This document shows positions 25,034 to 33,370 of a stretch of 64,000 nt of DNA, piece by piece. A program made the translations under genes and the position numbers. The DNA comes from Gammaproteobacteria bacterium (GTDB taxonomy: Bacteria > Pseudomonadota > Gammaproteobacteria > HTCC5015): assembly GCA_028284675.1 (NCBI GenBank), contig JANQRI010000032.1, forward strand, positions 62,001-126,000, read 5' to 3'. Below the pieces are notes generated by a model that worked only from the letters and a program-made list of their open reading frames with translations, ran no database searches and was not told the DNA's origin. Numbering within the stretch: position 1 is the stretch's first letter; each line of letters starts with the position of its first letter.

Positions 25034-26026
25034 GTGGAAATACAAATAGACCATCTCGCAAGTCATCAAAACCTATTACCTACAGTTGCCAAATGGCTAA
25101 ACTCGGAGTGGGGAAAAATACGCGGCGAATCGATAGATGAACGTATCTTAGCGATTAAACAATCGTTAAATACCGATAGACTGCCAATGTCTTTGGTTGC
25201 AATGATAGATGGTAAAGCTGTAGGGACGGTAAGCCTGATACCACAAGATATGGAAGGTGAGTCTAATCTTACTCCATGGGTTGCCGCACTGTATGTCGTT
25301 CCCGAATTCAGGAATCGTGGAATCGGCAGTAAACTTATTTCAAAAGTTACTAATGAGGCGAAAAACTTAAATTACCGGTCTATTTTTCTTTTCGCAACAG
25401 CAGGCCGGGAAAAACTTTATTTGAAGCTTGGCTGGAGCTTTGTAGAAAAGCGAGATTATCGTAGTGAGGTTGTGAGTATCATGACTAAGTTTTGCAATGA
25501 TTCTGATTTACCAAAGCCCCCAATAAGAGAATATTTAACGCATCTACATTCATATGTCTATAACTTAAAAAAAGAAGCAGAAGATAGGGCTAAATCTATA
25601 TTGACGGCAAACGCTATATTCCTTGCATCGTTAGCTTGGACCCTCAGAATTATCGCAGAGTATCATAGCAGTTCGGAAGTTGCATTAGTCTATGCAGCAT
25701 CTGCATTTTGTATTTCTGGATTTATATTGGCTGTTATTAGTGTTTATTTTTCATTGAAGACATTTTTTCCAATCGTAATAGACGCAGGTAGCCCGATGGA
25801 GCCTATAGAGCTATTAAAGCTCGATTTGGACACTGCTATTAATAAGCATAATTCGCTTTCCACAAATGACATTAATGCTGCTCTCACAAGAGAGCTCAGA
25901 GCTGTATCTGAGTTGCAAATTAAGCGATCTAAGATTGTCGGCACTTCAGGTCAGTTTTTTATATATTCACTGTTTTTTTTGGCTGGTGCATTTGTAAGCA
26001 CGATTTTATTGTTTTTCATAGGGTAA
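25034..26026 (+). CDS. GNAT acetyltransferase fused to a two-TM effector-like domain
   Basis: 330 residues from a GTG at 25034 preceded by GAAGG; a GTG at 25007 is the alternative. Residues 1-150 are a GNAT domain with VVPEFRNRGIGSKLISKV and a KLGWSF end. After a linker (about 165-190) comes a C-terminal domain with helix LKKEAEDRAKSILTANAIFL, two TMs (about 200-250) and a third hydrophobic stretch at the very end. This resembles the 2TM effectors of Pycsar and other cyclic-nucleotide defence systems. The fusion is uncommon. The next gene is 7 bases on. Confidence 0.75.
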   Translation: MEIQIDHLASHQNLLPTVAKWLNSEWGKIRGESIDERILAIKQSLNTDRLPMSLVAMIDGKAVGTVSLIPQDMEGESNLTPWVAALYVVPEFRNRGIGSKLISKVTNEAKNLNYRSIFLFATAGREKLYLKLGWSFVEKRDYRSEVVSIMTKFCNDSDLPKPPIREYLTHLHSYVYNLKKEAEDRAKSILTANAIFLASLAWTLRIIAEYHSSSEVALVYAASAFCISGFILAVISVYFSLKTFFPIVIDAGSPMEPIELLKLDLDTAINKHNSLSTNDINAALTRELRAVSELQIKRSKIVGTSGQFFIYSLFFLAGAFVSTILLFFIG

Positions 26027-26033
26027 ATATTAA

Positions 26034-26720
26034 GTGTCATTAATTGACCACTGGGAAAAACAAATAGAAAGCATTGGAGTTAACGAGAGAAAATATATTT
26101 CATCTCAGGTCAATACAATTGGTGTTGGAGTAGTCAGGGATTTCTGTAATGATGCCTTATTGTATGAGGCCAGGCAAATATGGCGAAAAGTTGAGCCGTT
26201 AGTGGTCCGAAGGGATGTCACAATAAAGCATGAAGTTACATCAAAAAGAATTATGGGAACTGCGTCTGCATTGCAAATAGACAACATGACCAGAGAAATA
26301 TTCGAGCTATATACTTTGGATGTTTTCGTTCAATTCATGGCAGAAATCACCGGAACCGATATTTGTTTGTTGAACGATAATCTTGAGAGGTATGTTTTTA
26401 ATTTTCTCTCACATAAAGGAGACATGCACGGTTTGCATGTAGACTCTTTTTCATATTCGTGTTCACTTGTAATTTATGCTCCTAGTACTAATTCTGGCGG
26501 AGTACTTCAAGTGGCTAAGAATTACACTTGTTTTGATAAAGATAAAGTTGCTTCGATTATTGCAGAGCCGGGCGATTTGATTGTCTTATCTAGTTCCAAA
26601 TTTCCTCATAGAGTGTCTCCATTAAAACAGAACTCCCAACGAGTAGTATTAAATATGGCATTTACAACAGAAGCTACAAAAAATCATCTTTCTTATTCAA
26701 GAGAATCACTTTATTCGTGA
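26034..26720 (+). CDS. 2-oxoglutarate/Fe(II)-dependent oxygenase
   Basis: 228 residues from a GTG. The double-stranded beta-helix ligands are visible: His135-x-Asp137 in HGLHVDSF, His192 in SKFPHRVSP and Arg203 (2OG salt bridge) in SQRVVLNMAF. HxD favours hydroxylation; BesD/HalD-type halogenases have HxG. The overall layout resembles small-molecule or amino-acid oxygenases of the ArpA/HalD kind. Overlap and spacing put it in an operon with the GNAT-TM fusion and the next membrane gene; substrate unknown. Confidence 0.85.
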   Translation: MSLIDHWEKQIESIGVNERKYISSQVNTIGVGVVRDFCNDALLYEARQIWRKVEPLVVRRDVTIKHEVTSKRIMGTASALQIDNMTREIFELYTLDVFVQFMAEITGTDICLLNDNLERYVFNFLSHKGDMHGLHVDSFSYSCSLVIYAPSTNSGGVLQVAKNYTCFDKDKVASIIAEPGDLIVLSSSKFPHRVSPLKQNSQRVVLNMAFTTEATKNHLSYSRESLYS

Positions 26721-26766
26721 CTTGCGCATTAAAAACAGGTCACTATTCATATGGGAGACTTTTTTC

Positions 26767-27099
26767 ATGATCGAAGATAAAGTCAATATTAATGGGGAAT
26801 TTCTAGGTATTAGCTCACTGGCTATCTACAGTGCCCCCTGGTTTTTACAGTTTATCTTGTTAATGCTGGTTGTGGTTTTATTTGTGGTTAAGGTCTCCAG
26901 GGATTCAAGTGAGCTCAAAAAACTCTCGGAGGCGCAAAATAATGATGAACTCGAAAATTTTCTTGCGAATGTTAATCAGGTATTTTTTGGATTCGCTGTG
27001 CCGACAAAGAACCTTGCGGCATATTGGGTGGGCTTTTTAATTTATATCATTACGCTTTCCTTTGCCATTTATAATACATATGTGCATATTTTCGTTTAG
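26767..27099 (+). CDS. Two-TM membrane protein, 110 aa
   Basis: Start at the ATG at 26767, preceded by GGGAGACTTTTTTC. Two TM segments (residues about 20-42 with WFLQFILLMLVVVLFVVKV, and 88-108). The charged middle segment ELKKLSEAQNNDELENFLAN is probably cytoplasmic and helical. No family identified. Part of the same plus-strand run as the oxygenase and overlapping the next gene. Confidence 0.6.
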   Translation: MIEDKVNINGEFLGISSLAIYSAPWFLQFILLMLVVVLFVVKVSRDSSELKKLSEAQNNDELENFLANVNQVFFGFAVPTKNLAAYWVGFLIYIITLSFAIYNTYVHIFV

Positions 27100-28108
27100 C
27101 GAAGTAGTATTGTCACCGGCTTTGCGGCGAGGACTTTTATTGCGTTCTTTCGTAGTGCTCGCATTCGTGTTTTTTAGACCTGCGCATGCGGAAATCGACT
27201 GGCTGTCATTGACTATCGATAATGATGTTTTTGTTGGCAATGATGATGGTTATAGCAATGGTTTTTTCTTCTCTTTGTATGATACGAGTGGAACGGGTGC
27301 AAGACCTTCAGCAAAGTTTTGGGTGAAACCTTTATTATGGAGTTTGTCAGATGAAGGGTACGCAGCAGCGGTTAATTCGTACACCATTGGCCAGGCAATA
27401 ATAACCCCGGATGATATTACGATTTCAAACCCGCCTGAGAATGATTTGCCTTATTCAGGGCTACTGTTTTTTAATAATACTTATTTGGCTATCAATGAAA
27501 CTTATGCTGATAAACTGGGTGCCACGCTGGGTATCATAGGGCCTTCATCCGGTGCTAAATCAACTCAAATATGGTTTCATGATTTAATCGATGCGGACGA
27601 CCCGAACGGCTGGAATACACAGCTGAATGATGAACTGGTTTTTCAGTTTTCGCGTGGTCGAGTCTGGCGCTCATGGGTTTCGGGTGGCGGTCGTTTTGAC
27701 TTTTTATTAAGCAGCGAAGCCAGCTTAGGTACTTTATCAAGCGCTGTGGATGCCGGCATGATGATACGCTACGGCAAAGATCTGATGCGGTCTTATGCCA
27801 CTCCTTTGTTGTCCGGATCACGAACCAGTAACCCGGTCGCCATCAAGAAAGGGTGGTTTGTGTATGCAGGAGTCAGTGCGGGATATATTTTCAACCGAAT
27901 ATTCACTGACGGTAACACTTATCGCGATAGTCGCTCCATAGACTATGATCATGAATATATTAGTGCTTTAGCCGGCTTCGCCTACTCATGGCAAAATATA
28001 TCCGTAACGCTGGCTTTAAATGACACCAATATTCTGGAAAACGAGTCAGAGGACCAATTACAGGACTATACACGTTACGGCACCCTGACATTCGCCTGGC
28101 GGCATTAA
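27080..28108 (+). CDS. LpxR-family lipid A deacylase
   Basis: Signal peptide followed by an outer-membrane barrel with LpxR hallmarks: IDNDVFVGNDDGYSNG near the start of the mature protein, then PYSGLLFFNNTY, GPSSGAKSTQIWFHDLIDA and a final aromatic-rich strand. LpxR removes the 3'-acyloxyacyl group of lipid A and is calcium-dependent. A start at ATG 27080 gives 342 residues; a TTG at 27140 with a GAGGA site 7 bases ahead would give a cleaner signal peptide, so the start is uncertain. Sits between a small-membrane-protein gene and repeat copy D. Confidence 0.8.
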   Translation: MCIFSFSEVVLSPALRRGLLLRSFVVLAFVFFRPAHAEIDWLSLTIDNDVFVGNDDGYSNGFFFSLYDTSGTGARPSAKFWVKPLLWSLSDEGYAAAVNSYTIGQAIITPDDITISNPPENDLPYSGLLFFNNTYLAINETYADKLGATLGIIGPSSGAKSTQIWFHDLIDADDPNGWNTQLNDELVFQFSRGRVWRSWVSGGGRFDFLLSSEASLGTLSSAVDAGMMIRYGKDLMRSYATPLLSGSRTSNPVAIKKGWFVYAGVSAGYIFNRIFTDGNTYRDSRSIDYDHEYISALAGFAYSWQNISVTLALNDTNILENESEDQLQDYTRYGTLTFAWRH

Positions 28109-28128
28109 TTGGAAACGGATATTGTTCA

Positions 28129-28255
28129 ACTAGTCTAAAATGCTGATTGAAATCAGTAATGCAGGCATTTATGATATTCAAAAAATATGGGCAAATCATA
28201 TAGAGTTATGAAAATTAAAGAAAACACTGCTTGGGGTGTTTAGCTAATACCCATG
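28129..28255 (+). repeat. Dispersed intergenic repeat, copy D
   Basis: Reads ACTAGTCTAAAATGCTGATT, ATGATATTCAAAAAATATGG and GTTATGAAAATTAAAGAAAA, and ends with ATACCCATG as copy A does. The most complete match to the family consensus, with both ends. It begins about 20 bases after the LpxR stop codon. Confidence 0.8.
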
Positions 28256-28405
28256 TTTTTTTGGTTTTGCTTGTTATTTACACAGTAAGTGAGTTTGAAC
28301 ATAACATGAATATAGAGTTGGAAATCGCAGTTCCGGTCGTTATGATATGGCCTTCGGTCATTTTTAACACCGTCTACTGTGCTTTTGGTTGATATAAGGT
28401 GCCAC

Positions 28406-28570
28406 ATGAGAGAAGAAAAATATAGTATTGGAAAAATCATTGGTAGTGGAGTGTTCATATGCGTTAGTGCAGGGTTATTTTTTTTACAAGCTTCTGCTTT
28501 ACTATTTATTGGGTGTGTTCTAATGGGCTTAGGCTTCGTATTAACTATTATGATGCGAAAAAATAGATAA
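28406..28570 (+). CDS. Small two-TM membrane protein, 54 aa
   Basis: ATG at 28406 with AAGGTGCCAC upstream. Two hydrophobic segments, about residues 11-29 and 31-50 (LLFIGCVLMGLGFVLTIMM). No family name. A small stand-alone gene with an open flank on both sides. Confidence 0.5.
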   Translation: MREEKYSIGKIIGSGVFICVSAGLFFLQASALLFIGCVLMGLGFVLTIMMRKNR

Positions 28571-28660
28571 CTAAAATTTGTATGAGGTATTCGGTATTTA
28601 CATGCCTTACGCCTCGTGTTTTTAGTCATTGCATAAATTTAACCAAATGAAGGAAATCAT

Positions 28661-29119
28661 ATGTATAAGAAATTAGTATTGATTGGGTGCGCCTCATTTT
28701 TATTTGTCGGGTGTGCTTCGGTTCCATTAGAAACTACTGAAAAATCTGATATGGCTAAGCAGTTTAACCCGCCTTCGGATGGTAATGCAGGGCTGTACAT
28801 CTATCGCTCCGGAACTTTTGGTGGAGCCTTAAAAAAAGATGTTTGGGTTAACGGAAAATGCATAGGTGAAACAGCTCCCAATGTGTTCTTTTACGAAGAA
28901 GTTGCGGGTGATAAAGAGCACAAGCTTTCAACTGAATCTGAGTTTTCTCCTAACGATTTGGTGGTTCAAACTGATAGCGGCAAGAATTATTTTATTCAAC
29001 AATTTATTAAATTAGGTGTTTTTGTCGGTGGAGCTGGGCTGAAATTAGTTGATGAGGAGAAAGGTAAAAGTGCCGTGCAAAAACTAAAGATGGCGAAAAA
29101 AGGTGAATGTAGCAAATAG
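28661..29119 (+). CDS. DUF2846-type lipoprotein
   Basis: 152 residues. The signal peptide ends in the lipobox FVGC; then a domain with GNAGLYIYRS, LKKDVWVNGKCIGETAPNVF and KEHKLSTESEF, the sequence layout of DUF2846 lipoproteins, whose function is unknown. The stop codon immediately precedes the strongest attC-like site of the window, consistent with it being a cassette gene. Confidence 0.8.
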   Translation: MYKKLVLIGCASFLFVGCASVPLETTEKSDMAKQFNPPSDGNAGLYIYRSGTFGGALKKDVWVNGKCIGETAPNVFFYEEVAGDKEHKLSTESEFSPNDLVVQTDSGKNYFIQQFIKLGVFVGGAGLKLVDEEKGKSAVQKLKMAKKGECSK

Positions 29120-29199
29120 CATAACAATCCTTGACATCCGACCAGACGTAAAAAACGTGCTTGTCTGTCGGTGCTTGCTCGTTTGAAATAGCGTTAGGC
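29119..29199 (+). other. attC-like site 4 (best match)
   Basis: 5' box GCATAAC (29119-29125) against 3' box GTTAGGC (29193-29199), the latter exactly the GTTRRRY consensus. The inner stem pairs CCGAC with GTCGG and AGAC with GTCT, with one unpaired C on the 5' arm as in the extrahelical bases of attC. Total length of 81 bases is in the normal range. The upstream gene ends at its 5' border and the downstream gene begins 9 bases after it. Confidence 0.6.
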
Positions 29200-29208
29200 C
29201 CTAAATTA

Positions 29209-30204
29209 ATGGCTATACCAGAACAAATTGAAATTCTAAAACAAGGTGCGGCGGCATGGAATGCATGGCGCCGTGATAATAAGGTTCCGATCGATCTTTC
29301 AGACACGGTACTGCATGATACAAGAGCACCGTGGCGTAATGAAAATTTAACTCAGATTGATTTAGAGGGTGTTAACCTCCGCAGTGCTAATCTTGAAAAT
29401 ACAACGTTGCGTGGTGCAAACCTGCGACGTGCGGATTTATCTAACGCTAATTTGCGGTATTCCACATTAAGAAAAGCCAATTTGTCCGGTGCGATTTTAC
29501 GCGGCGCGAATCTCACAGGGACAAATCTGACACTTACATCGTTGCGGGATGCGAATTTGATTAATGCGCTTATGTGGGAAACTATCATCGCGCGTACTGA
29601 TTTGCGTGATGTGACCGGTCTTGCTGAAGTTCGGCACGGCGGTCCCAGTATTATTGATCACAGGACTTTTCATCGTTCCGGTAAACTGCCTTATGAATTT
29701 CTGCGTGGTGTAGGGTTGTCTGAAACAGTGATTAAGCAATTTTCCACAGAAAGCAATAAGCTTTATGAAGAGTGCTTTATTAGCTATTCATCGGCAGATG
29801 ATGATTTTGTAACTCGTTTTTACAATGACCTTCAGGTTGCAGGCGTTCGCTGCTGGTATGCACCTGAAGATTTAAGGCTGGGTGCAAAGATACGCCCTTC
29901 GCTTCACGATGCAATCCAAAATTCAGACCGTTTTATTGTGGTTCTCTCGGAAAGCTCCATTAAGAGTGATTGGGTTGAAGATGAAGTTGAACAGGCTCTG
30001 CAAATAGAACGTGAAACGCAGAGCACTTTGCTGTTACCTGTTCGGATCGACGATTCTGTCATGAGCTGTGATGCAGGATGGGCGGCTTCACTGCGACGTA
30101 TCCGCAATATTGCAGATTTCTCGAAATGGTCTCAGCGACTGGAATACAAGCAAAGCATGGAACGTGTGCTCAATGAGCTTTCGTGTTCCGACAAAACACT
30201 CTAA
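29209..30204 (+). CDS. Pentapeptide-repeat TIR-domain protein
   Basis: 331 residues from the ATG at 29209; the in-frame TTG at 29161 lies within the attC-like site. Residues about 50-122 are pentapeptide repeats, A(N/D)LxxA type, which form a right-handed beta-helix. Residues about 186-315 are a TIR domain: CFISYSSADDDFVTRFYNDL, CWYAPEDLRLG, and SDWVEDEVEQAL, where Glu259 is at the W+4 position of the catalytic glutamate in NADase TIRs. Such proteins may deplete NAD+ in anti-phage defence; the trigger and a partner gene are not seen here. Confidence 0.85.
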   Translation: MAIPEQIEILKQGAAAWNAWRRDNKVPIDLSDTVLHDTRAPWRNENLTQIDLEGVNLRSANLENTTLRGANLRRADLSNANLRYSTLRKANLSGAILRGANLTGTNLTLTSLRDANLINALMWETIIARTDLRDVTGLAEVRHGGPSIIDHRTFHRSGKLPYEFLRGVGLSETVIKQFSTESNKLYEECFISYSSADDDFVTRFYNDLQVAGVRCWYAPEDLRLGAKIRPSLHDAIQNSDRFIVVLSESSIKSDWVEDEVEQALQIERETQSTLLLPVRIDDSVMSCDAGWAASLRRIRNIADFSKWSQRLEYKQSMERVLNELSCSDKTL

Positions 30205-30287
30205 TTCAGCCTTGCAACGAGTTTTACGGTTAACGCCGCTTTTTGGTAAAAAGCCAAATGATCGCCCTATAGATATTTGTTCGCCTT

Positions 30288-30794
30288 ATGACTCTTAAAC
30301 ATGAAATTGCTGCATGGAATGGGAAGTCATCGGCCGATATACGTGCAGTTTATGATCGCTATGAATATCAGCCATCATTTCTGACAGATCTGATCGATTA
30401 CGCCAGGTCAGCACAACTACAAAAGGGTGCAACATGGCTGATCAAGCGATTTGCAGAGACAACAGATGGAATTGAAAAGGGTGTGGCTCAACAGATACTT
30501 GGGGTAATTCCTAAGCTGGAAGGGTGGGAAGCCAAACTGCATATTTTACAATGCCTGCCGCATATTCCCATTCCTGCGTCCCGCAGGAAAATCGTCGAAT
30601 CGTTTACCCGGACGTGTATCCTGGATGAGAATAAGTTTGTCAGGGCATGGAGTTATGGCGGCTTCTATGAGCTCGCACGATATTTCCCTCAATATCGACA
30701 GGAGGCAGAACGCATTATGGAAATGGGTCTTGTGGATGAACCCGCATCGGTACAGGCTCGAATTCGTAAGGCTCAGGCACAGGGGTTTTTATGA
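30288..30794 (+). CDS. HEAT-repeat-like helical protein, 168 aa
   Basis: Entirely helical, with repeating pairs such as FLTDLIDYARSAQLQKGATW, VAQQILGVIPKLEGWEAKLH and KIVESFTRTCILDENKFVRA, which look like HEAT or ARM repeats. No signal peptide or catalytic motif. Lies 80 bases after the TIR gene and before a strong terminator, so it could be co-transcribed with it. Function unknown. Confidence 0.7.
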   Translation: MTLKHEIAAWNGKSSADIRAVYDRYEYQPSFLTDLIDYARSAQLQKGATWLIKRFAETTDGIEKGVAQQILGVIPKLEGWEAKLHILQCLPHIPIPASRRKIVESFTRTCILDENKFVRAWSYGGFYELARYFPQYRQEAERIMEMGLVDEPASVQARIRKAQAQGFL

Positions 30795-30806
30795 GTGCTG
30801 CTTTGT

Positions 30807-30836
30807 AAAAAAAGCCCCCGCGAAGGGGGCTTTTTT
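30807..30836 (+). terminator. Rho-independent terminator, bidirectional
   Basis: GCCCCC (30814-30819) pairs with GGGGGC (30825-30830) around loop GCGAA, preceded by A7 and followed by T6. It ends the HEAT-like gene transcript and, read from the other side, would have terminated the katG gene whose remnant lies next to it. Confidence 0.9.
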
Positions 30837-30848
30837 AGCTCCTGGTTT

Positions 30849-30965
<117 letters not shown>

Positions 30966-31113
30966 TCAATCCTTTCATACGGATGCCGCATCAGCGGCGT
31001 TGGTTTAAGTAGAGCCCGCCTTGAACTATTGATGGCAGGTTCAGCCGGGTAACATGAGTTCAAAGTCGATATGCTCGTTACTCGTGCTACAATCACGTCT
31101 ATAATTGTCATTT

Positions 31114-31181
31114 CCTATCAAATAAAGCTTAATGATAATTTTTCCCGTATAAAAATCGTTTTATTCTATAAAATTGATAGG
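31114..31181 (+). promoter_or_regulatory. Inverted repeat upstream of oxyR
   Basis: CCTATCAA (31114-31121) and TTGATAGG (31174-31181) are exact complements on either side of an AT-rich core. The region carries CTAT/ATAG elements used by OxyR and would also have covered the former katG promoter. Offered as a candidate operator only. Confidence 0.35.
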
Positions 31182-31209
31182 CTAAGGCTAATAACCAGTA
31201 GAGAAACCC

Positions 31210-32079
31210 ATGAATATTAGGGATTTGCAGTATTTTCTGGCGGTTGCGGAGTTAGAGCATTTTGGGCAGGCAGCAGACCAATGCTGTGTGAGTCAGCCCA
31301 CATTGAGCGGGCAAATTAAAAAACTCGAAGAACAGCTTGGGGTAACCTTATTCGAGCGGACAAACCGGCGTGTTATGCTGACCGAAACAGGGCGACAGAT
31401 CGCTCATTCAGCCAGACGTATTCTGCGTGAAGTAGGCACGATCCATGAAATTGCTGAAAGCTGTCATGACCCTATGGCGGGTAAATTTCGTTTAGGGGCA
31501 TTTCCAACTTTGGCTACTTATATTTTTCCGGATCTTGTTCTCAAAGTTAAAGAGGTCATGCCTAATCTGCGCCTGATTTTGATTGAAGAGAAAACAGCCG
31601 TTTTGATTGAGAAATTGCGGCACGGAGAAATTGATGCAGCTTTGTTGGCGTTGCCGGTGTATGATGATTTTCTGCTGAGCCATAAGCTCTTTGAAGATAA
31701 GTTTTATCTTGCTGTGCCGGCGGATCATGAGCTGACAAAATACGATATAGTCAATCAAGGTATATTATCCAAACATCGATTATTGCTTTTAGAGGAAGGG
31801 CATTGCCTTCGGGATCAGGCTTTGGAGGTATGTCAATTACACGGTATTGCCGAAGAGCAGGACTTTAAAGCGACAGGTATGGAAACATTAAGGCAAATGG
31901 TCAAGGCGGGCACCGGCATTACTTTTATTCCGGAAATTGCGATGAATCAAAATGAGCGTGATATCCGCTACATTCCGTTTGAAGTCCCGGCACCGGCTCG
32001 CACTATTGGCTTGGTTTGGAGAAAAACAACTGCAAGACAGCAGGTAATGGATAAAATTATAAAAGAATTCTGCCGTTAA
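31210..32079 (+). CDS. oxyR: OxyR, hydrogen peroxide-sensing LysR regulator
   Basis: 289 residues. N-terminal LysR helix-turn-helix: MNIRDLQYFLAVAELEHFGQ, AADQCCVSQPTLSGQIKKL. The regulatory domain carries GHCLRDQALEVC, with Cys199 and Cys208 at exactly the positions of the redox pair in E. coli OxyR, plus METLRQMVKAGTGITFIPE. On oxidation the pair forms a disulfide and activates peroxide-defence genes. Its classical partner katG survives only as a fragment 250 bases upstream, so the remaining targets must be elsewhere. Confidence 0.93.
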   Translation: MNIRDLQYFLAVAELEHFGQAADQCCVSQPTLSGQIKKLEEQLGVTLFERTNRRVMLTETGRQIAHSARRILREVGTIHEIAESCHDPMAGKFRLGAFPTLATYIFPDLVLKVKEVMPNLRLILIEEKTAVLIEKLRHGEIDAALLALPVYDDFLLSHKLFEDKFYLAVPADHELTKYDIVNQGILSKHRLLLLEEGHCLRDQALEVCQLHGIAEEQDFKATGMETLRQMVKAGTGITFIPEIAMNQNERDIRYIPFEVPAPARTIGLVWRKTTARQQVMDKIIKEFCR

Positions 32080-32151
32080 GATTGTTTGATGTCACTTATG
32101 AGACTATTATGTGATGGTATCCTAACGTTATACGTGATTAGCTGAAGTCGT

Positions 32152-32610
32152 ATGAATAATATAGATTATCTCGCAAAAGCGTCACTCATATTTACTTGCT
32201 TATTAGTTCTCGCAGGCTTTGTTATGGCAGGTTGGGGAATATTAGGATTTCTGGAATATATCTTTGGCATAACTGTCTTAATTCCACTGCAAAATCCCAC
32301 TTTCCCACCTGGAACCCAGTTTGTTCATTGGCTTTTAATAACCGTATCCGGTTTCGTGTTTCTGATTGGGTTCTTTACGAGATGGAAATATACGCCGATA
32401 AGTATGCTGGTGATTTTTTCTGGTTTGGCAACTTTATGTGCAATAGAAACACTTGATTTTATGAAGAATGAGAGCCGCTATATTGATTTCTCACGGGAAC
32501 TCGCCTGGTACATAGTGATATCAATTTATCTATTGAGGTCAAAACGAATGAAAGGTCACTTTGGTGCCATTAGTATTGTTAAAGGGGATCAAATTGCGCA
32601 TAACAAATGA
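32152..32610 (+). CDS. Four-TM membrane protein, 152 aa
   Basis: Four hydrophobic segments at about residues 12-32, 58-78, 83-100 and 112-128. The sequence FPPGTQFVHWLLITVSGFVF suggests a loop-rich first half; no family known. 72 bases after oxyR on the same strand. The last codons overlap GCATAAC, an attC R''-like box, but there is no convincing 3' partner. Confidence 0.7.
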   Translation: MNNIDYLAKASLIFTCLLVLAGFVMAGWGILGFLEYIFGITVLIPLQNPTFPPGTQFVHWLLITVSGFVFLIGFFTRWKYTPISMLVIFSGLATLCAIETLDFMKNESRYIDFSRELAWYIVISIYLLRSKRMKGHFGAISIVKGDQIAHNK

Positions 32611-32775
32611 CTGTGGTTCGTAGTTAAGTATTTAGACAGTATTTTTATTCTATTTTGTCCCATTTTGAATTTTGGCATTTAAGATACCGGATGCAGTGGC
32701 TGTACCGGTTAACGTAAAGTGATGTATAAGAGCCGCTTTACAATCGGTATATAATGTAATTCATAAAAGTGAAAA

Positions 32776-33312
32776 ATGAATTTTTCGATATTTGATTCAA
32801 GCCAGTCTCAGGCGGTGATCGAACTATTTCACCGTGTTTTCTCTGATTCTGAAGGAGCGGATGAAGGAAAGCTGATTAGTCAGTTAGTGTCAGATCTAAT
32901 TGCTACAACGAGCACTCAGGATTTACTGGGTTGTGTGGCGTCACTTCAAAAAAAACCTATTGGATGTATATTTTTTAGTCGTCTCACTCTGGAAAATAAT
33001 GCAAACGCATTTATCCTATCTCCCGTGGCGGTTGATGTCAGCTATCAGCGTAAAGGTATTGGTCAGCGATTGATAACTTTTGGTATTCATTATTTAAAAG
33101 AACAAGGTGTCGAGTGGGTCTTTACATACGGCGATCCAAACTATTATTCAAAAACTGGTTTTCGTTTCGTCAGTGAAGAGTCAGTTAAGGCTCCACTGAA
33201 ACTAAGCCACCCGGAAGGTTGGCTTGGACAGTCTCTTAATGGTGACCCCATTAGTTCTATATATGGTGTATCCAAATGTGTAGATGCATTAAATAAAGCA
33301 GTGTATTGGTAA
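32776..33312 (+). CDS. GNAT-family N-acetyltransferase (YhbS-like)
   Basis: 178 residues. Motif A VSYQRKGIGQRLITFGIHYL with RKGIG and the YhbS-type end DPNYYSKTGFRFVSEESV. Members act on small molecules or proteins; substrate unknown. A stand-alone accessory gene with its own leader. Confidence 0.9.
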   Translation: MNFSIFDSSQSQAVIELFHRVFSDSEGADEGKLISQLVSDLIATTSTQDLLGCVASLQKKPIGCIFFSRLTLENNANAFILSPVAVDVSYQRKGIGQRLITFGIHYLKEQGVEWVFTYGDPNYYSKTGFRFVSEESVKAPLKLSHPEGWLGQSLNGDPISSIYGVSKCVDALNKAVYW

Positions 33313-33370
33313 AGCAAGTTATGAAGGTGGGTATAAAGCCTACTGTTTAACTTAATGTTATACTCCAAAC

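Noticed and set aside
29161..29208. TTG start extending the TIR protein by 16 residues
   Set aside because: The segment lies inside the attC-like site and the ATG at 29209 fits the domain start.
32604..32630. GCATAAC after the four-TM gene as an attC 5' box
   Set aside because: No matching GTTA-type partner with an intervening stem follows within 120 bases.
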